In this document: piece by piece, positions 43,891-53,208 of the stretch
Position numbering within the stretch: the stretch's first letter is position 1
Layout: each line of letters starts with the position of its first letter
Assembly (NCBI GenBank): GCA_905221605.1
Contig: CAJNDS010001125.1
Coordinates: 729,106 to 793,105, forward strand
Reading direction: 5' to 3'
DNA from: Symbiodinium natans
Taxonomy: Eukaryota > Sar > Dinophyceae > Suessiales > Symbiodiniaceae
DNA: 64,000 nucleotides
Made by a program: the position numbers and the translations under genes
The notes under the pieces: model-generated
The model's database searches: none
Told to the model about the DNA's origin: nothing
What the model saw: the letters and a program-made list of their open reading frames with translations, nothing else

Positions 43891-44133
43891 GTATGTCGGG
43901 GTTCACACGAAAGATGGGAGTCGATGCCTATGAAATTGGGTTCAGAGTTTCTGGTTGAAGTATGGGGGCTTAAGTCGGGATGTTCCCCCTATGCTAACAG
44001 TCTTAACAGGGGTTCTAGTACCCCCTATTCAACTCCCTATTAAGGACTGTTAGTATATGGGGGATCATCCCAAGGTTTAAGCCTAGTGCCTTCTCAGCCA
44101 AATATTCAACTGGGCCTTTCGTCGAAACCCTAA
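43582..44133 (+). CDS. hypothetical repeat protein with family A intron
   Basis: Open from about 43582 through the minisatellite, then HERWESMPMKLGSEFLVEVW. GC donor at 43968 and acceptor TTTAAG at 44081; exon 44082-44133 continues LVPSQPNIQLGLSSKP to a TAA that is the first TAA of a CCCTAAA array. The intron is the family A element 43975-44073 with its duplication. The minus strand is equally open across the minisatellite, so the repeat part may not be translated as shown. Confidence 0.35.
43975..44073. mobile_element. family A introner-like element
   Basis: TCGGGATGTTCCCCC and TCATCCCAA ends; flanks GGCTTAAG and GGTTTAAG agree at seven of eight positions. Confidence 0.75.
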
Positions 44134-45420
44134 ACCCTAAACCCTAAACCCTTAACCCTTAACCCTTAACCCTTAACCCTAAACCCTAAACCCTAAACCC
44201 TAAACCCAAAGCCGTGGCCCTCCTACTGCCAGGAGGGCCTGGACATTAACATGCAATGCAGAATCGAGCGCTTCTCCCTTTCGGGGGCGCTGGCGACTCG
44301 CAGCTTTAACATCTTTAGGGTTTATAGGGTTTAGGGTTTAGGGTTTCGGGTTTAGGGTTTAAGGTTCCGGGTTTAGGGTTTAGGGTTTAGGGTTTAGGGA
44401 TTAGGGTGGTCTCGTACGCAAGCATGGCGGTTTAGAGGTTCAGCTCTTGATGTTTTCTTGTGGCGTCGGGGCGGTGTAACGCGGTCCCCAGTGCGAGCTG
44501 CTCGGCAACAAGGACTCCAGGTGGCCCCACCATGAATTGAGATGCTCTCGATTATGGCTAGGTGACCCCGAAACGCCTTGTACCCCCAATGCCATATGCC
44601 CTTAGAAGGCCCAAAAAACATTGAAGGTCCCAAGTGGCCTACAGTGGAGCCCCTCGAAACCGTAAACCCAAATAACCCCCAAGCCTCCAGAAGGTTTCAG
44701 GGCCCCTGTTCTCAAAAATCCTAAACCCTAAACCCACTAAACCAGCGCCGAGATCGCCCTCGGAATGATCAGCAACCGCTCCCTTCGCCAGCTGTTCTCC
44801 TTGGTGGAGCCTCTTTTTGCGGCTTAGGGTCACGGCTTCGGGTTTGACTACATCACGAACTGCTTCAGAACCCCTAAAAAGCTAAACATGGTCTTCCTTA
44901 TAAGGGCAATTTGGCAATTTAGGTTTCTTTTGGGGGGGAGAGGGGGGTTCTGAAGCAAATGGTAGTTGAAGAGTGTCGCCCGGGCTTCACCCTTCAAGAT
45001 CTTGGGGCCTTGCAAGGCTCCGGGCTTCCATTGCCCTAAACCCTAAACCCTGAACCCTAAACCCTAAACCCTAAACCCTAAACCCTAAACCCTAAACCCT
45101 AAACCCTAAACCCTAAACCTTTAGGTTTTGGGCAGTCTTGGGCGAGTGGGCAGAAGCCCCAAAGCCCTACACCCGAAAACTCATGTGGGGGTTTACGATA
45201 TTAGGGGTACCTTATTGGGTTTAGGGCTTAGGGCTTAGGGCTTAGGGCTTAGGGCTTAGGGTTTAGGGTTTAGGGTTTAGGGTTTAGGGTTTAGGGTTTA
45301 GGGTTTAGGGTTTAGGGTTTAGGGTCCTTATTACGAGGGGATCCTTCTATGTGGGGGGCTTTATTAAGGGACCCCTATACTTTCGCAAACCCTAAACCCT
45401 AAACCCTAAACCCTAAAACC
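44134..45420. other. arrays and spacers, no firm gene
   Basis: CCCTAAA at 45049-45117 (about 10 units); TTAGGGC-variant then TTTAGGG at 45215-45325. 44400-44840 is open on minus with no recognised motif. Confidence 0.6.
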
Positions 45421-45444
45421 TAAACCCCCCATGTGGCATCCAAG

Positions 45445-45492
45445 GATGGCAGTACCCCCATTCTCGCTGCGGCAGCCATGGGCAATGCGAAG
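45445..45492 (+). CDS. ankyrin-repeat exon
   Basis: Begins CATCCAAG|GATGGC and reads DGSTPILAAAAMGNAK, then AVG if extended. This is the DG-x-TPLxxAAxxGN core of an ankyrin repeat. A GC donor (AATGCGAAG|GCTGTG) would end it in phase 0. CCCTAAA arrays flank it. Not joined to the 33239 exon. Confidence 0.55.
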
Positions 45493-45718
45493 GCTGTGGG
45501 GGGAGGAGCATCCAGAGCTTCATATTCTAGGGGTGTATACGGGGCTGAGGGGGCGAGATCCCTCCCTTGAGGTTAAACCCTAAACCCTAAACCCTAAACC
45601 CTAAACCCCTTGGTAGTTGAGTTCCCTTTTGCCGAAGTGCTGTTTGCTGCGAGCAACCTCTGCTGCCTCTTAATCTACTCGGCCGAATCCTACTGCGGAC
45701 CCTACACCTAGAGCTTTC

Positions 45719-45834
45719 ACCCTAAACCCTAAACCCTAAACCCTAAACCCTAAACCCTAAACCCTAAACCCTAAACCCTAAACCCTAAACCCTAAACCCT
45801 AAACCCTAAACCCTAAACCCTAAACCCTAAACCC
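45719..45834 (-). repeat. CCCTAAA array
   Basis: Sixteen or so perfect units. Confidence 0.95.
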
Positions 45835-46266
45835 AGGCCTTGAACAGTGGTCGCAACCCTAAACTGTAAGTCCTCAACCCTTGAGCCTAAGCCTCACAAA
45901 TCCCAGGAGGCGCAAGTGAGTTCATCCGAATGAAAACCCAAAGCCTGTTTCAAGGAAAGGGGGTCCTGTGTTTAGGGGCTTCAGGATGTTTTGGGGTATA
46001 CAGGTTTCACTCAACCCTAAACCCTACACCTTAAACCCTAAACCGTAAACCCTAAACATGTAGGATTCAGGGTGATGAGAGTTGCAGAGCCTGTCATGCA
46101 GGTCGTCCAGAACTTGATGTGCGCTGGTGCCATTACGACCGCCCGCAACGCACGGGGCAGCCGAGCTGTCCGTGGGTTATTTGGGTGTAGGGTTTAGGGT
46201 TTAGGGTTTAGGGTTTAGGGATTAGGGATTAGGGATTAGGGTTTTGGGTTTTGGGTTTTGGGTTTT

Positions 46267-46474
46267 GGGTCCCCAAGTCCCAACTCCAAGCCCTTTCAAG
46301 CTTCCTAAGCCCCAACCCATTGACATACCTCTCACGGCAGCGCGAATCGCGCATTCCACTTGTTTGGGCGTTGCCAGCCCGGTGTTTTGTTTTCAGAGCT
46401 TGGGGTATCAGGCTTTAGCAACTCTAGTGAATTCCGGGTCTAGGGCTTGGGATTTGCGAGTAATTAAGGCTTGA
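46267..46474 (+). CDS. open island, possible terminal exon
   Basis: Follows a TTTTGGG-variant run; reads DIPLTAARIAHSTCLGVASP and LGYQALATLVNSGSRAWDLR to TAA. Unknown family. Confidence 0.35.
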
Positions 46475-47392
46475 GGGTGTTGGGGGTCGGAAGAAAGCTT
46501 GATGCATCAAGTTTGGTTTGTTTCGGGCTTAGGGCATAGGGTTTAGGGTTGAGGGCTTACGGTACAGGGTTTAGGGCTCAATGCAGTCCTGAGATGTACC
46601 TGACTCGGCTTTGTGCACGACGTCGGACACCGAAATCCCTAAAGTTTGTCAAGGGATCGAGCCCCCAAACCCGGGTTGCTCGGCCCTAAACCCTAAACCC
46701 TAAACCCTAAACCCTAAACCCTAAACCCTAAACCCTAAACCCTAAACCCTAAACCTCGCAGGGGTGTCGAGGTTATCCCAAGCCCAAGGCCACAGTTCGG
46801 AAGGAGGGATCCAAGATGGAATCTTGTTTTGTAGAGTTGAGGGTGTAAGGGTTAGGGTTTAGGGTTCAGGGTGTAGGGTCTAGGGTTTGGGTTTAGGGTT
46901 GAGGGCTTAGGGGTTAAGGGTTCAGTTCGGGGCTTTGCAACGCTGCAAAGGTATGGACATCCACCAGATTTGTAGGTTGAGCCGCCTGCCTGAGTCGATT
47001 TTCACCGAGTACGGCGCGCCACTCTTGGAGTAGGGCATTAGGGGTTGTTTACTGGGTTTCGGAGTCCTATACTTTTGTTGGTTATGGGCTCCGACTATCG
47101 CCACTTATAGCTGAAAAGTATACAGGATCTACTGCAATGTATAGGGTTGAGGGCCAGAGGGCGTACGAATCAGGGCCAGATAGGGCTTACTGTGGGGTTG
47201 TAGGCGTTTGGCCTTTCCCCAGGGTCCATGTACCTACATCGTATATACTTGCGGGCCTAAAGCTGCGATATGGGAACCCCTTCAAGTCCCAAGTATTTAC
47301 CCTAAACCCTAAACCCTAAACCCTAAACCCTAAACCAATGGATCCTGAGGGCCATATAGTGCCCATAGGTGCATGGACCCTGAGGGTGTGAG
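46475..47392. other. arrays and both-strand open islands
   Basis: CCCTAAA 46685-46755. 46922-47104 is open on minus and 47137-47298 on plus; neither has a motif I recognise. Confidence 0.55.
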
Positions 47393-47496
47393 GCGTTTCG
47401 GGCACGCATGCCGATGCGCCCAAGCCGGCCTCCGCGAACGCGGACGCCGCAAACGAGTACATGGGGCGCTCCGATGCCCGGAGTGCCCAGCTTTGG
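47393..47496 (+). CDS. candidate exon with GC-rich third positions
   Basis: Starts GGTGTGAG|GCGTTT, reads THADAPKPASANADAANEYM and GRSDARSAQLW, and ends CTTTGG|GTTTAG at an array. Codon third positions are nearly all G or C, like the propeller gene, which supports real coding sequence. Unknown family. Confidence 0.5.
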
Positions 47497-47993
47497 GTTT
47501 AGGGTTTAGGGTTTAGGGTTTAGGGTTTAGGGTTGAGGGGTTTGAGGGGTTGAGGGGGTTTAGGGGGTTCAGGGGGTTTAGGGGGTGTAGGGGTGCAGGG
47601 GCCCTTTTTCACGCTGCAGGGGCTTTCCTGTGTTGCGGACGGCAGCTTCAGCGCTCGAAAATTCACAAACCCTCAAACCGAAACCGACAGGGTTTAGACT
47701 TAGGGTCTAAAGTTTAGGGTTTAGGGTTTAGGATTAAACCGCTGCTGCATCTACAGAAAGGCCTCTGCTTTGTGCTGCCTGGCCTCTGCAAACCAAAGGC
47801 ATGGAGAAAAGCCCATCGAACGCACCCAAGGAATGTTTGGGGTTCAGGGTTTAGGGTTTAGGGGGGGTTTTGGTTTAGGTTTAGGGTTTAGGGTTTTGGG
47901 TTTTGGGTTTTGGGTTTTGAGTTTGGGGCTTAGGGCTTAGGGTTTAGGGTTTTGGGTTAGGGTGCAGTAAAACCCACACCCCCAAAACCCTTA

Positions 47994-48428
47994 ATGTTCC
48001 TCGACCCGAGCCATATCGCTGCCGGGAACAGCACATGTCAGAGAATTTTGGGTTTAAATCCCAACTCCCAAACTGCGGAGGTTCTGAACGTGCTTTGGGT
48101 TCGTGTACACTCAACAGCCGGAAATGCATTACCCTTAATAAGCCCTCAGCCCCTTATAATAAGTAAGGAGACATCCAGTTTAGGTAAAGGTAGGGACCCT
48201 GGGTCGTTGGGGTCAGTTTCAGCATGTAGGGCTGACCTGTATCTCAGCGGGTCTCGGGTGAGGTATAGGACCCAGAGCAACTAGGCCTCTTATTTCCTTC
48301 GTTTAGGTTTAGGTTCCCTGAAAAATCCCCTTCAAAACCAAGAAGGGCACCTTGTTCCTAGGTTACTCTTGGGGTCTAGTTTCGGGTTGAAAAGTCGGGC
48401 CCTGCCGTGTGAACTCCTTGACTTGTGA
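47994..48428 (+). CDS. hypothetical two-exon gene split by a family C introner, about 105 aa
   Basis: ATG 47994; exon 1 runs to 48262 (reads SHIAAGNSTCQRILGLNPNS and LPLISPQPLIISKETSSLGK). Intron 48263-48379 (GTATAG...GTCTAG) is a family C element. Exon 2 continues in phase (GLKSRALPCELLDL) to TGA 48426-48428. No family is recognised. The minus strand of exon 1 is partly open. Confidence 0.45.
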
Positions 48429-48455
48429 GCTAGGTTGCTGGCTTAAACCCTAAAC

Positions 48456-48549
48456 TTAGGATGTTCCCCCAACAGTCCTTAATAGGGATTCTATTACCCC
48501 CGACTATAATCCCTACTAAGGATGGTTAGTATAAGGCGGAACATCCCAA
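48456..48549. mobile_element. family A element inserted in CCCTAAA sequence
   Basis: TTAGGATGTTCCCCC and GGAACATCCCAA ends; flanks CCCTAAAC and CCTTAAAC, so the duplicated target is itself telomere-type repeat. Confidence 0.7.
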
Positions 48550-48563
48550 CCTTAAACCCTAAA

Positions 48564-48737
48564 CCTGTGGAGGGAACCTTGCAACCTAGACACTCAACCC
48601 GAAGGTGGATAGTGCTCAGCCGTAAGATCGTGCGGCCACCCCAAAAAAGCCGCTATAAGCCTCGCAACCCCAAGGCTTTCAACAGCAATCGAGATAGGAT
48701 GGCTACGAATCAGGCAACCTCTCCAGATCTCGCTTAG
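48564..48737 (+). CDS. candidate terminal exon of a basic protein
   Basis: Reads KIVRPPQKSRYKPRNPKAFN and SNRDRMATNQATSPDLA to a TAG formed by GCTTAGGG at the start of a TTTAGGG run. Unknown. It lies just upstream of the propeller gene on the same strand. Confidence 0.4.
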   Translation, partial: PVEGTLQPRHSTRRWIVLSRKIVRPPQKSRYKPRNPKAFNSNRDRMATNQATSPDLA

Positions 48738-48859
48738 GGTTTAGGGTTTAGGGTTTAGGGTAGGCAAATACTCTGATAACACTCCGGTGTAGCACAGTAG
48801 CTGATATTTGGTTGATTCCGACAGTGGGGGTACCCTTTTGGGGGCATTCTGGGGCGTAT

Positions 48860-48894
48860 TAGGGTGGCCCCTTGCCTCTTTTTGCATCTGAGCC
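48860..48894 (+). promoter_or_regulatory. possible spliced-leader acceptor
   Basis: A pyrimidine-rich stretch (CCCCTTGCCTCTTTTTGC) leads to an AG at 48891-48892, two bases before the ATG at 48895. An in-frame TGA (48889-48891) lies just upstream. In dinoflagellates mRNAs receive a trans-spliced leader at such AGs; here that is inference. Confidence 0.4.
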
Positions 48895-51500
48895 ATGTTG
48901 GCACATGCCTTGGTTTGGGCTTCTTCGGTCCTTAGCTGCCGGGCGGACTGCGCTGCGAAGGGGGAGGAGTGCCTGGCCACAGCTCTAGATTCTGCGGCCA
49001 GCTGGGTTCAAAGGAAGGTCGGTAAGATGGACGCCCCCAAGGCAAAGCCTGCCCAGGACATCGATCAGAACGGATACTTCTACACGAAAAGGGGCGGCGA
49101 CGCAACGGGCAGCAACGCCATTACCTGGTCCATTCCACAGGACTTCTTGAAGCCCGCATGGACCTGGAGCAACGAGCTTGACGAGCAAATCCGCCACTCC
49201 GCGCTGATTGACGACAAGAAGAACATCTACATAGCCGGAACAACGCGACTAAGAAAGTTCAGCCCGGATGGCAAGATGCTGTGGCTCTTTGAACAGGACG
49301 AGGCGGGCAACACGTCTCCTACCATGGGCAAGGGTGTGATCTACTTTCGCGTGGGATATGGCAAAGGTCACAACCGCGTCTACGCTCTGAGCATGGAAAC
49401 GGGCGAGGTGTTATTCAAGAAGACTGTGGCAGGTTTCGGCTATGGCCCCGACTCACAGTCTCTTTTGCTCGCCGGTGGCCGCCTCTTCCTGCCTGCCTTG
49501 TCGGGTGCTCCGCGTAGTGATACTGGCGGCTGCGACTCCCTGATTGCCTTGAACGCGTCCACCGGAGATGAACTTTGGTCATACACCACGGATGAAGTCA
49601 TGTGGAATTTCTCCCCAAGCACTCCGGATGATGGAAAGTCCATCACATTCTCGAGCACCTGCGGTGCCTTTACTCGGATTTCGGCCATTGACGGAAAGCT
49701 GATGGTCAAGTCCACTGCAGACGTTTCCGCTGGCCCTTGTAGTACAGGCGGTGGCTCCACAGGCCCTAACGGTCTCTTCTTTGCCGCTTACAGTACCTTA
49801 TTAGTAGCTGAATGAGTACACTACTTTTACACTTTTTGGGGATACTATAATCCCCTTATAGAACTGAAAGTGTACACTTCTTTGGGGCTTATGAACTCAG
49901 CAACTAAGGTACTTTGCCTTGGGGCGCCTTCTCATTTGACACGCAGAATTACATCAGCGCTTACAACATCACCACGGGCGAGATTGCCTGGACGCACCGG
50001 GTAGAGCCTCCGTACCGGAGCTGCCAATACCCAGCAGTGGGCTACCTTTACGAAGGACCACTTGGGGATGTTTGAAAACATTTTCAAATGTTTGGGCAAT
50101 TTAATTCTTAAGAAACAGCTAGTTTATTTTCATTTTTTGGGGTACTTTATCTCCTGAGAAACAGCTGAAGTTCCAATTTTTGCTAGGGTTCCAAGTTCAG
50201 TGTAGAGGAACCCTAAATCCTAAATCCTAAACCCTAAGCCCTAGACCCTCAACCCTAAACCCTAAGCCCTAAACCCTAAACCCTATAGAGGAGGGCCACT
50301 TGCAGTGGTCGCTGCCGTCGGCCAGATCGCTGGCAAGCCGAAGCTGATGGCTGACGATGAGCTGCTTGGGTCTAGGGTTTAGGGTTTAGGGTTTAGGGTT
50401 TAGGGTTTAGGGTTTAGGGTTTAGGGTTTAGGGTTTAGGGTCTAGGGTCTAGGGTTTAGGGTTTAGGGTTTAGGTTTTAGGTACCAAGGTTGCAAAGATA
50501 TTTGTCAGATGCGGACTACCGCCGTCACCTCAACACCCCCGTGTACTCGAACGCCGTCATCGCCCCTCAGGGATTCTTCGGAACACGGTTTAATTTTTGG
50601 AGCACTGTATCATTCCTAAGGAGCAGCTAAAATTATCTAATTTTGCTAGGGTTCCGAGTTCAGTATAGAGTAACCCTAAACCCTAAACCCTAAACCCTAA
50701 ACCCTAAACCCTGAACCCTACACCCTAAACCCTAAACCCTAAACCCTAAGCCCTAAGCCCTAAGCCCTAAGCCCTAAGCCCCATAAGCCCTAAACCCTAA
50801 ACCCTAAACCCTAAATAAAGGCCCTGGATGCCGCTACGGGGTCCAAGATCTGGCAGTGGAACGAGGCGGACTGGGACCACTTCGCTGCTGCAGGAGATGA
50901 GGAAGGCTAGGGCCCGGAGTTCGGGTTTAGGGTTTAGGGTTTAGGGTTTAGGGTTTAGGGTTTAGGGTTTAGGGTTTAGGGTTTAGGGTTTAGGGTTTAG
51001 GGTTTAGGGTTTAGGGTTTAGGGTTTAGGGTTTAGGGTTTAGGGTTTAGGGTTTAGGGTATCTAGGACCCAGAGTAGGGCCTTATTCCCTTTTTCAGGGG
51101 TTTAGGTTCCCCTAAAAGCGCCTTTGATCCCAAAAGGGCACCCTTTTTATTCCTAGGTTACTCTTGGGTTTAGACGGCACCCCCTTTATTCCCAGGTTAT
51201 TCTTGGGTTTAGAGAGGCTTTGCGCGACGACGGCTGCTGGGCAGCATTGAGAATGACATCTGCCTTCCGGACAACCAGGGCATCCCCGTCGTCAACACGA
51301 AGGACGGGACCGTCATTGTCTCCAGCTCCCACAACGGGAACATGACCGTCATCCGGGATGCAAACAAGAATGGCATCATCGAAGACAATGAGACAACGGC
51401 ATTTGCAACTGGCGTCGCTTTCCTGAACGGACCTGCGACGGCCCCTGGTATGCTGGTGGCTTCGCCCTGCTGGGGGCCAATGTACGTTTTCCGCCAATGA
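48895..51500 (+). CDS. PQQ/BamB-type beta-propeller protein, six exons, about 535 aa
   Basis: Exons 48895-49792, 49909-50055, 50294-50369, 50489-50606 (end uncertain), 50821-50905, 51217-51500 (TGA 51498-51500). Blade motifs of the PQQ-like propeller recur: RVYALSMETGEVLF (about residues 161-174), SLIALNASTGDELWSY (215-230), YISAYNITTGEIAWTH (314-329), ALDAATGSKIWQW (414-426); an additional weak LRKFSPDGKMLWLF lies at 119-132. The A-x-D-x-x-T-G-x-x-x-W pattern is the family signature; such proteins act as scaffolds or, with PQQ, as dehydrogenases, and no PQQ-binding or catalytic residues can be assigned here. The N-terminus (MLAHALVWASSVLSCRA) may be a signal peptide. Introns start GT, GA, GT, GT and GC. 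Third codon positions are mostly G/C. All introns except the first contain telomere-type arrays. Confidence 0.88.
49793..49908 (+). mobile_element. propeller gene intron 1, an inverted-repeat introner
   Basis: A 116-base GT-AG intron. The left GTACCTTATTAGTAGCTGA and right TCAGCAACTAAG(GTAC) are near-complementary, and GTAC is present at both ends. The spliced reading joins TACA to GTACTTTG and restores the propeller frame. No telomere repeat. Confidence 0.8.
50056..50293 (+). other. propeller gene intron 2, GA-AG, with CCCTAAA array
   Basis: The exon ends GAAG|GACCACTTG; the next starts GGAG|GGCCACTTG. The nearly identical 11-base block at both ends looks like a target duplication and fixes the frame (YEG|PLAVVAAVG). 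The inside has CAGCTGAAGTTCC...TTTTTGCTAGGGTTCC, a block shared with intron 4, then CCCTAAA-type repeats. Confidence 0.65.
50370..50488 (+). other. propeller gene intron 3, almost pure TTTAGGG
   Basis: CTTGG|GTCTAGGG...TAGGTACCAAG|GTTGC, 119 bases, about 14 TTTAGGG units. The donor is a one-base variant of the repeat itself. Confidence 0.75.
50607..50820 (+). other. propeller gene intron 4, boundary unresolved
   Basis: It shares with intron 2 a block ending GCTAGGGTTCC(A/G)AGTTCAGT(G/A)TAGAG(G/T)AACCC, then CCCTAAA repeats and AAATAAAG|GCCCTG. A natural donor at 50588 (CACG|GTTTAA) breaks the frame; the donor at 50607 (CACT|GTATCA) keeps it but would put part of the repeated element in the exon. 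Confidence 0.5.
50906..51216 (+). other. propeller gene intron 5, GC-AG, TTTAGGG array plus family C
   Basis: GAAG|GCTAGGG start and GAGAG|GCTTTG end restore the frame (DEEG|FARRR). It contains about 19 TTTAGGG units (50925-51058), then a family C element (51060-51176), then a second partial copy of its right end (51177-51213). Confidence 0.75.
51060..51176 (+). mobile_element. family C introner-like element
   Basis: CTAGGACCCAGAGTAGGGCC start; AAAAGGGCACCC and CCTAGGTTACTCTTGGGTTTAG end. The same layout is at 38985, 48263 and 54298. Confidence 0.75.
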
Positions 51501-52365
51501 GCCCGGAAAATTTGTCAGGAAGTTGACGGGTAGATGGAGCCGCTAGCTAAGAGAGGCATCTTGCCCACATTTGGCTGTACTTGCGTGAGCTGCTCCGAAT
51601 CGCTGACAAGCCTGCACTGACATCTTTTATGGCAGCCAATTGACTTTGTACTTTTTGTTTTCGCGTGCTGTGTTGTATTTTAGTCTTGGGTTTCCCAGTT
51701 AAAATGCAGATGAAATAGACGTTTTCCTATTAAGCTACACAGGGAATACAAAGGAAATAGAGGTTTATTGTTACAGTTCCGGGGACATGTAGCTTTCCGA
51801 TGAAAATACTGAGGAAACAGATAAAGATCGTCCTATTCATGTCTTATCGAGGGAATGGAGGTCTCCTAGTCAACAAAAGAGAACGACCCAAGAAAAGAAA
51901 GAAAGGACGATTGAGGGTTTAGGGTTCTCAGGATTTTCAGGGTTAGGGTTTTCAGTTTTCAGGGTTTAGTGGCTTTTGGGCTCGGGCTTTTGCGGGGTTG
52001 GGGGTTATCGGGGTTCACGGGTTCAGGGATGTTTTTAAAGTTCGGGGGTTTAAGGTTCTAGGCTTTTAAGACCCTGTAAGCCAACGCATGCCCTATGAGC
52101 TTGGTGACCGACTGTCGAGGTAGCTTGCCCATTTAAGGCATAGAGGTGCTATTACATAGGGCCTTCTGAAAGTATGTGATATGATTATATATATATATAT
52201 ATATATAATATATAGATATAGATATAGATATAGATATAGATTTATAGATATATCTTCCTAGAATTACATAAACACATAGTTGCATAGTTAAGCTATGTCA
52301 TTGTTTAATCGTTTTTTTGGGGGGTGGTGGGGGGCGTCGTTTCAGTCTTATAGGTCTTAAAGGGG
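51501..52365. other. 3' flank of propeller gene, AT microsatellite
   Basis: No AATAAA-type signal close to the stop. 51900-52070 is degenerate TTTAGGG, 52175-52255 is TA/GATATA repeat. No gene is seen. Confidence 0.6.
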
Positions 52366-52587
52366 ATGCCATTGGTCACCTTCTCTAGCCTTTGTGATCT
52401 GAAGTGGCTTGATGCTGGCTGTTTTGCAACGAGGCCCAAGCGATCACAGCTTCGTGCAGAGCATCCCCTCAACAAGGCATCACCATCTGCTAAATGTCAA
52501 CCAAGCGTCTCGATTGTTGGGGTTGAGTTGACTGCAAGCCCGCATCCGAGTATCCAGAAGCCTATCGCGCACGTCACGCCGAGCTAG
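52366..52587 (+). CDS. open reading frame, 73 codons
   Basis: ATG to TAG without introns (LVTFSSLCDLKWLDAGCFAT; Ser/Pro-rich tail). Unknown; composition only. Confidence 0.3.
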   Translation: MPLVTFSSLCDLKWLDAGCFATRPKRSQLRAEHPLNKASPSAKCQPSVSIVGVELTASPHPSIQKPIAHVTPS

Positions 52588-53182
52588 CCATAGCCCTTCG
52601 CAGTCTTTTTGTAAGATGATCACAAATTCGCCAGGGCCCTTGTACGTAGGGTTTAGGCTTCAAATTTTAGGGTAAAGCTTTCAGGGTAAAGCCCCACACT
52701 CCAGCTACATTTTCATCTTGCAAGAAGTGTGCTAAAGTTTCATGGCGACCGCCCGAGCCTGATTTTATTTTTCCTAGCCATGCATCGCGCCGGACATGCC
52801 GCGCCGGTCACTTAGTCGGTCCCTTTCTGGGGTACCCCCAGGTGCTGGCTCGATTTCATGGTACCCAAAGAAACCATCCTTAGACCCTGAACCCTAAACC
52901 CTAAATCCTGAACCCGAAACCTAAGCCCTGAACCCTGAACCTTAAAGAGGTTTTTTTTTCCGCATCATGCGAGCTCCGATGGGCCTGCTGTGAGGTTTGG
53001 GTTTGGGGTTTGGGGTTTGGGGTTTGGGGTTTAGGGTTTAGGGTTTAGGGTTTAGGGTTTAGGGTTTAGGGTCTGAACCCTAAACCCTACACCCGGTTTG
53101 CGACTGCCACGGAAGCCAGGCTGCCGCCTTTGACGCTGTAAACGTTGAACTGTTACACGGACCTTACAGCTAGGATGCACAG

Positions 53183-53208
53183 ATCTGGGCACTTCGAAGT
53201 GCCCAGAT
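53183..53208. repeat. perfect 26-base palindrome
   Basis: ATCTGGGCACTTC directly followed by its exact complement. It lies downstream of an open island (53100-53160) and before a TTTAGGG run. Confidence 0.9.

Noticed and set aside
49440-49760. Minus-strand open frame of about 106 codons
   Set aside because: Antisense shadow of propeller exon 1, a result of G/C-ending codons.
51186-51497. Minus-strand open frame of about 100 codons
   Set aside because: It is the shadow of the propeller gene's last exon, which is fixed by frame continuity on the plus strand.
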